A stretch of DNA of 64,000 nucleotides from Mycolicibacterium rufum (lineage in GTDB: Bacteria; Actinomycetota; Actinomycetes; Mycobacteriales; Mycobacteriaceae): NCBI RefSeq assembly GCF_022374875.2, contig NZ_CP092427.2:4774001-4838000 (forward strand). The letters run 5' to 3'. Below, piece after piece: positions 17,393 to 25,262 of this stretch. The notes beneath the pieces are model-generated. The model was given only the letters and a program-made list of their open reading frames with translations. It was not told the origin of the DNA and made no database searches. The position numbers and the translations under genes were made by a program. Position 1 is the first letter of the stretch. Each line of letters starts with the position of its first letter.

Positions 17393-17844
17393 GCCTGGGC
17401 CTCCTTGTCGTCGATCGGCTGGAATGCGAACGTGACGACCTCGGTGCCGTCCTCGTCGGTCGTGAACGGGATCATCGTCAGTTCGAGGCGTTCCCCGAAC
17501 TGCAGTTTCGCGGGGTCGTTCTCCGTGAGCCGGCCCTCGACCCGCACGACGGCGTCGGCGCCCTCGCCCAGCTGCACCAGCCCAACCCCGAACGGCACGA
17601 AGTCCTTGCCGGTCGGACCCTTGTACGGGGCTCCGGGAGGAAAGCCCTGGGTGGTCCACGCGACCAGGGTCCCGCGGCGGGGGAGCAGGGTCTGGCTCAT
17701 GTCGGCGGCACTGCATCGCGGGCAGCGTTGTTGCACCGGAAAGGTGGTGGCCCCGCAGGCCCCGCAGGTGCTGCCGATGAGCCGTGGGTCGTCGTCCGGC
17801 CAGGTGGAGATCTCGGGCGCCAGCGCCCGCTGCGTACTCGACAC
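17389..17844 (-). CDS. DUF35 OB-fold/Zn-ribbon protein, thiolase partner
   Basis: The protein has 151 residues from a GTG at 17844. A zinc ribbon with Cys27, Cys30, Cys41 and Cys44 (CGAC, CPRC) is followed by an OB-fold (GTLVAWTTQGFPPGAPY; FVPFGVGLVQL). DUF35 proteins bind SCP-x-like thiolases/aldolases and help hold acyl-CoA substrates. The frame stays open upstream to 18069, but the first part overlaps the crotonase end and the GAGAAC/GTTCTC element at 17869-17887. So 17844 is preferred, possibly on a leaderless or short-leader transcript since no ribosome site is seen. Confidence 0.85.
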   Translation of the reverse strand: MSSTQRALAPEISTWPDDDPRLIGSTCGACGATTFPVQQRCPRCSAADMSQTLLPRRGTLVAWTTQGFPPGAPYKGPTGKDFVPFGVGLVQLGEGADAVVRVEGRLTENDPAKLQFGERLELTMIPFTTDEDGTEVVTFAFQPIDDKEAQA

Positions 17845-17868
17845 ACGGTTACCATAAACGGAAATGCC

Positions 17869-17887
17869 GTTCTCGTCTAGCGAGAAC
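17869..17887. promoter_or_regulatory. Candidate operator GTTCTC-N7-GAGAAC upstream of DUF35-thiolase
   Basis: GTTCTC and GAGAAC are separated by seven bases, the same layout as at 10258 and 18651. On the minus strand GAGAAC-GGC-ATTTCC overlaps it. It lies 25 bases upstream of the preferred DUF35 start and only a few bases from the end of the crotonase gene at 17895, so it would give the DUF35-thiolase pair its own promoter. Confidence 0.45.
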
Positions 17888-17894
17888 GTCTGGG

Positions 17895-18623
17895 TCACGC
17901 GCCCTTCGTGCGGTCCCTGTTCATCACCCTGTCCGCGGCGGCCCAGTGCTCGTCGGACACCCACAGGCGTGCGAACGCCGCCACCGCCTCGGTGGTCGGG
18001 ACGCCCCGCATGATGCGTTTGACCTGCCCGGCCGGCACCGTGGCCAGCGAGCGGGCCACCAGCCGCCACTGCTCGTCGAACGAGGCACGCGGGACGACCT
18101 GGTCGATGAGCCCGATCCGCTCCGCCTCGTGCGCGCCGAGGATGCGTCCGGTCCCCGCCAGCAGGAGTGCGCGGCTGTATCCGACGAGGTCGACGAGGCG
18201 CTCGGCACCGCCCCAGGCCGGCATGATCGCGAGGGCGACCTGGTTGAACCCGATCTTCACGTCGTCGGCCGCGATCCGGATGTCGGCGGACACGGCGAAC
18301 TCCGCGCCGCCGCCGAGCGCGTGCCCGTTCAGCGCGGCGACCACCGGGGCGGGGAAGCTCGCGATCCGGTCGCAGATCGACCGCATCCGAAAGGCCATCG
18401 CGGCCGCCTGCTCCTCGGTGCGCAGCGCACTGAGTTCCTTGAGGTCGCCACCGGAAACGAAGGCCCGGTCGCCACCCCCGGTGAGGACCAGTCCGGCGGC
18501 ACCGGCGGCGCCGTCGAGCGCCTGGTCCAGCTGGTCCATCGTGTCGAGGGAGATCGCGTTGCGCGCGTGCGGTCGGTCAATGGTGATGACTGCCAGACCG
18601 TCATCGATGTCGAGGTCCACCAT
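17895..18623 (-). CDS. Crotonase-family enzyme (enoyl-CoA hydratase-like) lacking one catalytic Glu
   Basis: The protein has 242 residues from an ATG with AGGGAGA about nine bases upstream. The CoA-binding/oxyanion core is present (FVSGGDLKEL; NGHALGGGAEFAVSADIRIA). The Glu after GGGA matches rat crotonase Glu144. At the site of Glu164, however, the usual PE is VA (FNQVALAIMPAWGGAERL). The following MPAWGG recalls ethylmalonyl-CoA-decarboxylase-like members, so the reaction may not be hydration. It is divergent from an acyl-CoA ligase and shares its operator region with it. Confidence 0.85.
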   Translation of the reverse strand: MVDLDIDDGLAVITIDRPHARNAISLDTMDQLDQALDGAAGAAGLVLTGGGDRAFVSGGDLKELSALRTEEQAAAMAFRMRSICDRIASFPAPVVAALNGHALGGGAEFAVSADIRIAADDVKIGFNQVALAIMPAWGGAERLVDLVGYSRALLLAGTGRILGAHEAERIGLIDQVVPRASFDEQWRLVARSLATVPAGQVKRIMRGVPTTEAVAAFARLWVSDEHWAAADRVMNRDRTKGA

Positions 18624-18650
18624 GGGGCGTTCTCCCTCTGCGGTATTGGC

Positions 18651-18669
18651 ATTCTCGTTGGCGGAGAAT
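18651..18669. promoter_or_regulatory. Candidate operator ATTCTC-N7-GAGAAT between crotonase and acyl-CoA ligase
   Basis: In the 82-base gap between divergent genes (18623 and 18706), ATTCTC and GAGAAT are separated by seven bases. The minus strand reads TGCTATTCTC, a likely -10 box for the crotonase gene. It is the cleanest copy of the everted form of the shared element, and control of both genes is likely. Confidence 0.5.
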
Positions 18670-18705
18670 AGCATCGTCTGCGCGAGAGGAGGTGGCGCGA
18701 CGGAC

Positions 18706-20250
18706 ATGCGGAGCATCCCCGCGGACGTGGTCAGCCGGTACGAGCGGGAGGGTTGGTGGACCCGGGAGAGCCTGGGTGAGCTCGTGGCACGGGGACTGGA
18801 ACGCAGCCGCGACACCGGCTTTCACGTTCATTCCGCGATCCGGCCCTACGCGGGGACCTGCGGTGAGGTGGAGTGCGACACACGCCGTCTGGCCGCCGGG
18901 CTCGCGGCCCGCGGCGTCGGACCCGGCGATGTGGTCGCGCTGCAGCTGCCCAACTGGCGGGAGGCCGCCGTGACGTTCTGGGCCTCGGCGTTCCTCGGCG
19001 CGGTGATCGTTCCGATCGTGCACTTCTACGGCCGCAAGGAGTTGGCCCACATCGTCGCGACCGCACGGCCGCGCGTCTTCATCACGACCGAGGCGTTCGG
19101 TCACATGAGATTCCAGCCCGACCTGGTCGCCGACGTCCCGATCGTCGGCCTGGTCGGCAGCCCGTCGTTCGACGAGCTGCTGGCCGACGAGCCCTTCGAG
19201 GGCACGGCCGCCGTCGACCCGTCCGGGCCGGCGTTGATCGCGTTCACCTCGGGGACGACGCGAGACCCCAAGGGCGTCATCCACAGTCACCAGACGCTGG
19301 GCTTCGAGACCCGTCAGCTCCTGGCGAACTACCCGCCGGACCGTGGGCGCCAGCTCACCGCGACGCCCGTCGGACACTTCATCGGCATGCTCGGGGCGTT
19401 CCTGATCCCGGTCCTCGAGGCCGCGCCGATCGACCTGTGCGACGTCTGGGATCCGGCGAAGGTGCTGGCGCTCATCGAGCGCGACGGCCTGTCCATCGGA
19501 GGCGGCCCGCCGTTCTTCGTCACCAGCCTGCTCGACCATCCCGACTGCCGGCCCGAACACCTGGCCCACTTCACCACCGTCGGACTCGGCGGTTCTGCGG
19601 TGCCGTCATCGGTGACCCGGCGGTTGGCGGACCTCGGGATGTTCGTCTTCCGCTCCTACGGAAGCACCGAGCACCCGTCGATCACCGGGTCACGTCCGGA
19701 CGCGCCCGAGGACAAGCGGCTGTTCACCGACGGTGATCCGCGGCCAGGGGTGGAGATCCGGCTCGGGCCCGACGGCGAGATCTACAGTCGCGGACCGGAT
19801 CTGTGCCTGGGCTACACCGATCCCGAGCTGACCCGGCACGCGTTCGACGACGACGGCTGGTACCGCACCGGTGACATCGGGGTGCTCGACGAGGACGGCT
19901 ACCTGACCATCACCGACCGCAAGGCCGACGTGATCATCCGGGGTGGGGAGAACATCAGCGCCCTCGAGGTCGAAGAGGTGCTGCTCGCCATGCCGGCCGT
20001 CGCCGAGGCGGTCGTCGTCGCGGCGCCGGACGCGCGCCTGGGGGAACGGGCCGCGGCGGTGCTGCGGATCCGTGACGGCCATGCGATGCCGTCGATCGAC
20101 GACGTGCGCGCCCATTTCCGGCAGGCCGGGATGGCGACGCAGAAATGGCCGGAGGAGTTGGTGGAGGTCGACGACTTCCCGCGCACCGCCAGCGGCAAGG
20201 TCCAGAAGTTCCGGGTGCGTGAGCACGTCCGCCTGACGACGGCGACATAG
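18706..20250 (+). CDS. Acyl-CoA ligase (AMP-binding, FadD-type)
   Basis: The protein has 514 residues from ATG 18706, with AGAGGAGG about 13 bases upstream. ANL-superfamily motifs are clear: AMP-binding loop FTSGTTRDPKGV (about residue 184), FRSYGSTEHPS, the YRTGD aspartate, hinge RKADVIIRGGENIS, and catalytic Lys in TASGKVQKF near the end. It activates a carboxylic acid to its CoA thioester using ATP. The N-terminus is slightly unusual (SRYEREGWWTRESL), seen in CoA ligases of aromatic/cyclic-acid pathways. It is divergent from the crotonase and followed, after a separate operator, by the amidohydrolase. Substrate unknown. Confidence 0.88.
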   Translation: MRSIPADVVSRYEREGWWTRESLGELVARGLERSRDTGFHVHSAIRPYAGTCGEVECDTRRLAAGLAARGVGPGDVVALQLPNWREAAVTFWASAFLGAVIVPIVHFYGRKELAHIVATARPRVFITTEAFGHMRFQPDLVADVPIVGLVGSPSFDELLADEPFEGTAAVDPSGPALIAFTSGTTRDPKGVIHSHQTLGFETRQLLANYPPDRGRQLTATPVGHFIGMLGAFLIPVLEAAPIDLCDVWDPAKVLALIERDGLSIGGGPPFFVTSLLDHPDCRPEHLAHFTTVGLGGSAVPSSVTRRLADLGMFVFRSYGSTEHPSITGSRPDAPEDKRLFTDGDPRPGVEIRLGPDGEIYSRGPDLCLGYTDPELTRHAFDDDGWYRTGDIGVLDEDGYLTITDRKADVIIRGGENISALEVEEVLLAMPAVAEAVVVAAPDARLGERAAAVLRIRDGHAMPSIDDVRAHFRQAGMATQKWPEELVEVDDFPRTASGKVQKFRVREHVRLTTAT

Positions 20251-20276
20251 CGAGGGCGTTGCGGCTCGCAGCGAAT

Positions 20277-20291
20277 GAGAATACGATTCTC
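20277..20291. promoter_or_regulatory. Candidate operator GAGAAT-ACG-ATTCTC before amidohydrolase
   Basis: A perfect 15-base inverted repeat (six-base arms, three-base centre) lies 23 bases upstream of the amidohydrolase start. It is followed by the ribosome site AAGGAG. It is the convergent form of the element and the best palindrome of the set. Confidence 0.55.
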
Positions 20292-20314
20292 GCGAGAGGA
20301 TAAGGAGTTTTTCA

Positions 20315-21505
20315 ATGGGACAACTGTCGCACCGGGTGGATATCCCCTTCCCGCTGTTCGATGCGGACAACCACCTGTACGAGCCGCCGGAGGCGATGAC
20401 CAAGTACCTCCCCAAGGAGTACAAGGACGTCGTGCAGTACGTCGAGGTGAACGGCCGTACCAAGATCGCCCTGAAGGGGCAGATCAGCAACTACATCCCC
20501 AACCCCACGTTCTCCGTGGTCGCCAAGCCCGGCGCGTGGGAGGAGTACTTCAAGTTCGGCAACCCCGACGGCAAGAGCAAGCGCGAGCTGTTCGGCGAGC
20601 CGATGAAGGCGATCCCGGCGTTCTTCGAGCCCGAGCCGCGCATCAAGGTGATGGACGAGCTGGGCGTGGACCGGTCGCTGATGTTCCCGACGCTGGCCAG
20701 CCTGATCGAGGAGCGGCTCTCCGATGACCCGGTGGCCATCCACGTCCTCATCCACGCCCTCAACCAGTGGCTCGACGAGGTGTGGGGCTTCAACTACCAG
20801 GGCCGCATCTTCACCACCCCGGTGATCACGCTGCCCATCGTCGAGAAGGCGATCGAGGAGCTCGAGTGGGCTGTCAAGCGTGGTGCCCGGGCGATCCTGA
20901 TCCGGCCGGCCCCGGTGCCGGGCTTCCGGGGCCCGCGGTCGTTCGCGCTGCCCGAGTTCGACCCGTTCTGGGAGCGGGTGGTGCACCATGACGTGTTCGT
21001 CGGCATGCATTCGTCGGACAGCGGCTACTCGCGCTACACCTCCGAGTGGGACGGCGCGGCCCAGGAGATGCTGCCGTTCCAGACCAACGCGATGTCGATC
21101 CTCAACGAATGGCGCCCGATCCAGGACGCCGTCGCGTCCTGGGTGATCCACGGGGCGCTCTTCCGGCACCCCAAGCTCAAGGTGGGCATCGTCGAGGCCG
21201 GCTCGAAATGGATGTTCCCGCTGCTGGATTCGATGGCCGAGGTGTGGAAGAAGGCGCCGGAGGCGTTCCTGGGCAATCCGATCGAGGAGATCAAGAACCG
21301 CATCTACGTCAGCCCCTTCTACGAAGAGGGCATCGACGACCTGATCAACCTGATCGGCGTCGACCAGGTGCTCTACGGATCGGACTGGCCGCACCCGGAG
21401 GGACTGGCCGAGCCCACGCACTACGTGACCGCACTCGAACACCTCTCGGTCGAGGATCAGGCGAAGATCATGGGCGGCAACCTCAGCCGCCTCGTCACGA
21501 CCTGA
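20315..21505 (+). CDS. Amidohydrolase-2 family metal-dependent TIM-barrel enzyme
   Basis: The protein has 396 residues, starting at an ATG with AAGGAG about eight bases before it. N-terminal FDADNHLYE gives likely metal ligands, and the C-terminal YGSDWPHPEG holds the conserved Asp of the family that includes ACMS decarboxylase, gamma-resorcylate decarboxylase and oxalomesaconate hydratase. A middle His (VIHGALFRHPKL) fits the barrel. The reaction is therefore hydrolysis, hydration or decarboxylation of a ring-derived acid or CoA ester; which one is open. It is followed by an acyl-CoA ligase 10 bases downstream, so the two form an operon. Confidence 0.88.
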   Translation: MGQLSHRVDIPFPLFDADNHLYEPPEAMTKYLPKEYKDVVQYVEVNGRTKIALKGQISNYIPNPTFSVVAKPGAWEEYFKFGNPDGKSKRELFGEPMKAIPAFFEPEPRIKVMDELGVDRSLMFPTLASLIEERLSDDPVAIHVLIHALNQWLDEVWGFNYQGRIFTTPVITLPIVEKAIEELEWAVKRGARAILIRPAPVPGFRGPRSFALPEFDPFWERVVHHDVFVGMHSSDSGYSRYTSEWDGAAQEMLPFQTNAMSILNEWRPIQDAVASWVIHGALFRHPKLKVGIVEAGSKWMFPLLDSMAEVWKKAPEAFLGNPIEEIKNRIYVSPFYEEGIDDLINLIGVDQVLYGSDWPHPEGLAEPTHYVTALEHLSVEDQAKIMGGNLSRLVTT

Positions 21506-21515
21506 CGCCGCACCC

Positions 21516-22979
21516 TTGAGCTCCCGATGGCAGACCATCCCCGAGATGGTCGCCAGCGCGGCGGACCGGTTCGGCGACGCCGAAGCCGTCGTCGACGGTC
21601 CGCTGCGCCTCTCCTTCTCTGAGGTGGTCGATCGGATCCGCTGTGCCGCAGGTGCGTTCGCCGATCTCGGCATCGGTGCCGGGGACCGGGCCGCGATCTG
21701 GGCGCCGAACAGCGCCGAGTGGATCATCGCCGCGTTCGGTCTGCTCACCGCCGGCGGTGTGCTGGTGCCCGTGAACACCCGGTTCAAGACCGACGAGGCC
21801 GCCGACGTCATCGCCCGCAGCGGGGCCAAGGCGGTGCTCGTCGAACAGGGCTTCCTCGGAGTGGACCACCGCGCCCCCGGCGGGGTGCCCGTCATCGATC
21901 TCAAGTCCGGATTCCTCGCCAGCGGAACGCCGTTCAGCCGCCCGGTGCGGGGCACCGATATCTCGGACGTCATCTACACCTCCGGCACCACCGGGCGCCC
22001 GAAGGGCGTGATGATGAACCACAGCCAGAATCTGCGGCTGTACGAGGAGTGGTGCGACCTGGCCGACCTGCGCCAGGGTGACCGGTATCTGATGGTCAAC
22101 CCGTACTTCCACACGTTCGGGTACAAGGCCGGGCTGATCGCGTCGTTCATCCGCGGTGCGACGATGCTGCCGGTGCCGGTCTTCGACATCGACCGTGTCG
22201 TCGAACTCATTGCCGCAGAACGCGTCACGATGCTCCCCGGGCCGCCCACGCTGTACCACTCGCTGCTGGGGGTCCGGGACAAGACCAAGCTGGGCAGCCT
22301 GCGGGCCGGTGTCACGGGTGCGGCCGACATCCCGGTCGAACTGGTACGCCGGGTGCACGAGGAGCTTCCGTTCCAGACCCTGGCGACGGGATACGGCCTC
22401 ACCGAGGCCGGCACCGTGACGCTGTCGCGCCCGGGGGATTCGTTCACCGACATCGCCACCACCGCAGGAAGGGCCTGTGACGGTGTCGAGATGCGCATCG
22501 CCGACGACGGCGAGGTGCTGGTGCGCGGCTACACGGTGATGCAGGGGTACCTCGACGACCCCGCCGCCACGGCCGAGACGATCGATGCCGAGGGGTGGTT
22601 GCACACCGGCGATCTGGGCACCATCGACCCCGCCGGCCGCCTACGCATCGTGGGACGCAAGAAGGACATGTTCATCGTCGGCGGGTTCAACGCCTACCCG
22701 GCCGAGATCGAGGGATTCCTGCTCGAGCACCCGGCGGTGGCCCAGGCGGCGGTGATCGGGGTGCCCGACGAGCGGTTGGGGCAGGTCGGAAAGGCGTTCG
22801 TGGTGCGTGCGACGCCTGCGACCGGCGAAGCCCCGCTCGGCGCCGAGGAACTGATCGCCTGGAGTCGCGACCGAATGGCCGGTTTCAAGGTGCCCCGCTC
22901 GGTAGAGTTCCTCGACGCGTTGCCGGTGAACGCGACCGGAAAGGTGATGAAGGACCAGCTGCAGGCGAGCGAGCGCTGA
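21516..22979 (+). CDS. Acyl-CoA ligase resembling FadD3
   Basis: The protein has 487 residues from a TTG at 21516, 10 bases after the amidohydrolase; the start is uncertain because no ribosome site is evident. ANL motifs are YTSGTTGRPKGV (about residue 153), GYGLTEAG, WLHTGD, KKDMFIVGGFNAYPAEIE and NATGKVMK. Stretches such as NPYFHTFGYKAGLIAS and ERVTMLPGPPTLYHSLL match what I recall of FadD3, the ligase for the steroid-ring propionate HIP. This suggests a cyclic or steroid-derived acid as substrate, by inference. It is co-transcribed with the amidohydrolase. Confidence 0.88.
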   Translation: MSSRWQTIPEMVASAADRFGDAEAVVDGPLRLSFSEVVDRIRCAAGAFADLGIGAGDRAAIWAPNSAEWIIAAFGLLTAGGVLVPVNTRFKTDEAADVIARSGAKAVLVEQGFLGVDHRAPGGVPVIDLKSGFLASGTPFSRPVRGTDISDVIYTSGTTGRPKGVMMNHSQNLRLYEEWCDLADLRQGDRYLMVNPYFHTFGYKAGLIASFIRGATMLPVPVFDIDRVVELIAAERVTMLPGPPTLYHSLLGVRDKTKLGSLRAGVTGAADIPVELVRRVHEELPFQTLATGYGLTEAGTVTLSRPGDSFTDIATTAGRACDGVEMRIADDGEVLVRGYTVMQGYLDDPAATAETIDAEGWLHTGDLGTIDPAGRLRIVGRKKDMFIVGGFNAYPAEIEGFLLEHPAVAQAAVIGVPDERLGQVGKAFVVRATPATGEAPLGAEELIAWSRDRMAGFKVPRSVEFLDALPVNATGKVMKDQLQASER

Positions 22980-23073
22980 GCGTCCGCACAACACGTGAAG
23001 AGCATTTTCGCAGCCAAGAGCTTTGTCCTGAGGTCCGTGGCCGGGGTATGGTCATATGTCATACGCAAAAAAG

Positions 23074-23088
23074 AAGAATGCCATTCTC
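23074..23088. promoter_or_regulatory. Candidate operator AAGAAT-GCC-ATTCTC before Mce-associated genes
   Basis: A near-perfect inverted repeat with a three-base centre lies 43 bases upstream of the preferred GTG start of the first Mce-associated gene. It matches the element at 20277-20291. It falls inside a longer open frame that starts at 23056, which argues for the shorter protein. Confidence 0.5.
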
Positions 23089-23130
23089 GAAACTTCTAGA
23101 GATTGCGACACAGCAGACGAGGAGGTCGGT

Positions 23131-23973
23131 GTGCCGTCATTCAGGCGTCGCGGGTCGGTGATCGACCGCGCCGACGAGCCGCGCCCGGACATCGACGACG
23201 CGGTGGACGCTGAGCGCGTTCTCGCCTTGGCCGAGGAGGCCGAAGCCCAAGCCGCCGAGGCCGAGGCGATGGCCACCGCCGCCCGGGCCCGTGCGCGGGC
23301 ACTGAGGCTGCGGCGCGAGGCCGAAGAACGGGCGGCGGCCCCCGCCCCGACAACCGATGCGGACGCCGATCCTGACGTCGTCGCCGAACCCGAAAGCGTC
23401 GTCGAGACGATCGACTCCACCGAGGAGTCCGAGGACCCCGCGGTCGAGACCACCGACGACGCGTCGCCACGTCCACCGGGCCGATGGCGCCGGATAGCGA
23501 GATACGTCGCCGCGGCGCTGGCCGTGCTGGCCACCTGCGCGCTGATCGCAGCCACGGTGTTCATGGTGATCCAGCACCGCAGCGCCGCGCACGAGGAGCA
23601 GCAGCGCGCCGAGTTCACCGCCGCAGGCAAGCAAGCCGTCGTGACCCTGATGTCGCTGGACTTCAACAACGCCCAGGCGAACGTCGACCGCATCATCGAC
23701 AACTCGACGGGTCAGTTCCGCGACGACTTCAAGAACACCGCCGCGGACTTCGTCAAGATCGCCAAGGAGTCGAAGGTCGTCACCGACGTCTCGGTCAACG
23801 CCGCCGCGGTCGACTCGATGTCCGGCGACTCCGCCGACGTACTGGTCGCCGCCACGTCGCGGGTGACCAACTCCTCCGGGGCGAAGGAGCAGCCCCGATC
23901 GTGGAGACTGCTGGTGAGCCTGGTTCGGGAAGGCGATCAGATCAAGATGTCGAAGGTCGAGTTCGTCCCGTGA
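23131..23973 (+). CDS. Mce-associated membrane protein (Mam-type)
   Basis: The protein has 280 residues from GTG 23131, with GAGGAGG five bases before it; the open frame begins at 23056 but that start lacks a site and covers the operator. Residues about 25-70 are a charged, alanine-rich coiled-coil (ALAEEAEAQAAEAEAMATAARARARALRL split by no breaks). Then comes an acidic linker, a membrane helix at about 130-152, and an exported domain like that of Mce-associated proteins (AVVTLMSLDFNNAQANVDRI; DDFKNTAADFVKIAKES). Mam proteins are thought to stabilise Mce transporters. It overlaps the next gene by four bases. Confidence 0.8.
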   Translation: MPSFRRRGSVIDRADEPRPDIDDAVDAERVLALAEEAEAQAAEAEAMATAARARARALRLRREAEERAAAPAPTTDADADPDVVAEPESVVETIDSTEESEDPAVETTDDASPRPPGRWRRIARYVAAALAVLATCALIAATVFMVIQHRSAAHEEQQRAEFTAAGKQAVVTLMSLDFNNAQANVDRIIDNSTGQFRDDFKNTAADFVKIAKESKVVTDVSVNAAAVDSMSGDSADVLVAATSRVTNSSGAKEQPRSWRLLVSLVREGDQIKMSKVEFVP

Positions 23974-24563
23974 GCGCCGAAGAGACCACCTCGGGGGGCG
24001 AGGCGATCAGCATCGCCGGGGACGAGGACACGGCGGCGGCCGCCGAGGCGCCGCGCCGACGGGGTCTGTTCACCGCGCTGCGGCGGCACCTCGGAGCCGT
24101 CGTTCTCGTGATCGCACTCGTCGCGGCCGCCGGCGCCGCCGCAACGGTGTACGTCACCCAGTACCGACAGGATCGCGTGACCGACGCGACCGCCATGGGC
24201 GCGGCGCTGGAGGCGGCCAAGACCGGTACCGTGGCGCTGCTGTCGTACTCCCCGGAGAGCCTCGACAAGGACTTCGCCGCGGCGAAATCCCATCTGACCG
24301 GTGAATTCCTCAGCTACTACACCGATTTCACGACCAAGGTGGTCGCACCTGCCGCGACGCAGAAGTCCGTGCAGACCAAGGCCGACGTCGTGCAGGGTGC
24401 GGTCTCGGAGATCCATCCCGACACCGCCCAGGTTCTGCTGTTCATCAACCAGACCACGGTCAGCAAGGAGAACCCCGATGGATCCTTCGCGGCCAGCAGC
24501 GTCAAGGTCGGCCTCAAGAAGATCGATGGGTCCTGGCTGATCGAGAAGTTCGACCCGGTGTGA
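23970..24563 (+). CDS. Mce-associated membrane protein (Mam-type), second copy
   Basis: The protein has 197 residues from a GTG overlapping the previous stop (GTGA). A short cytoplasmic part is followed by a membrane helix at about 40-64 and the same exported fold (TVALLSYSPESLDKDFAAAKSHLTG; SYYTDFTTKVVAPAATQ; VGLKKIDGSWLIEKFDPV). Pairs of Mam proteins usually sit right behind mce operons. Here they are 13 kb away, behind the catabolic genes, but carry the shared operator, suggesting joint control. Confidence 0.82.
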   Translation: MSAEETTSGGEAISIAGDEDTAAAAEAPRRRGLFTALRRHLGAVVLVIALVAAAGAAATVYVTQYRQDRVTDATAMGAALEAAKTGTVALLSYSPESLDKDFAAAKSHLTGEFLSYYTDFTTKVVAPAATQKSVQTKADVVQGAVSEIHPDTAQVLLFINQTTVSKENPDGSFAASSVKVGLKKIDGSWLIEKFDPV

Positions 24564-24584
24564 GGCTGGTATAGCCTCGGCGCC

Positions 24585-25262
24585 GTGACAGCGACGGCGA
24601 TCCTGCCCCTGCCGGCCTCGCTCGCGGAGCGGCCGGAGGCAATGCTGACGCCGGTGGCCGGCACCTCGCCGCTGATCCGCGTTGTCAGTGCCCTGTCGGA
24701 CGTGGCGTCCGTGGTCGTCGCCGCCGCTGCTGCGCTCGCCGTCCCGGTCCGCGAACTGCTCGCTGCCGAGGGGTTTTCCGACGTTCCCACCCTGACCGCC
24801 GAGACGCCGGGCGGACGCGCGCAATGCGTGACGGCGGCACTGGCGGCGATCCGGCCGGGCACTCCGATCCTGGTGCACGACATCGGATGGCCACTGGTCG
24901 ATGCCGCCACGGCGCGGCGCGTGCTGGCGGCGCTGCGGGGCGGTGCCGCGGTGGTGGCGCCGTCGCGGCCGGTGACCGACAGCATCAAGACCGTCGATCA
25001 GGACAGTGTCGTGACGGCGACGCTCGATCGCGCCGAGCTGCAGGTGCTGCAGTACCCGCGCGGCTTTCAGGCCGAGGTGCTGACCCGTGCGGTGGCCGCT
25101 GCACAGAACGGCCGCGCCGACGAACTGGATGCGGCGCTGCGCACCGGAGCGAGAATCGCGTTGGTCGACGGAGACGCCGGGGCGCTGGGTGTCGAACTGC
25201 CGCGCGACACCGACTTCCTCACCGCCGTCATCGAGGACCGGCGAGACGATTCCTCTCGGTGA
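24585..25262 (+). CDS. Degenerate IspD-like nucleotidyltransferase-fold protein
   Basis: The protein has 225 residues from GTG 24585. The C-terminal half follows IspD (VHDIGWPLVDAATARRVLAAL; PVTDSIKTVDQDSVVTATLDRAELQVLQYPRGF). The N-terminal nucleotide-binding loop expected as LAAG-x-G-x-R is absent; it is replaced by LPLPASLAERPEAML. Transfer of CMP is therefore doubtful, and a regulatory or structural role is possible. It lies 21 bases after the Mam pair and its end overlaps by 35 bases a convergent, intact IspD-like gene. I recall similar pairs in mycobacteria, with unknown function. Confidence 0.75.
   Translation: MTATAILPLPASLAERPEAMLTPVAGTSPLIRVVSALSDVASVVVAAAAALAVPVRELLAAEGFSDVPTLTAETPGGRAQCVTAALAAIRPGTPILVHDIGWPLVDAATARRVLAALRGGAAVVAPSRPVTDSIKTVDQDSVVTATLDRAELQVLQYPRGFQAEVLTRAVAAAQNGRADELDAALRTGARIALVDGDAGALGVELPRDTDFLTAVIEDRRDDSSR

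Noticed and set aside
10258..23088. Reading the shared element as KstR or KstR2 sites
   Set aside because: KstR sites have AAC-N2-GTT cores of 14 bases and KstR2 sites AAGCAAG-N2-CTTGCTT. The spacing (3 or 6-7) and half-site GAGAAT do not fit either.
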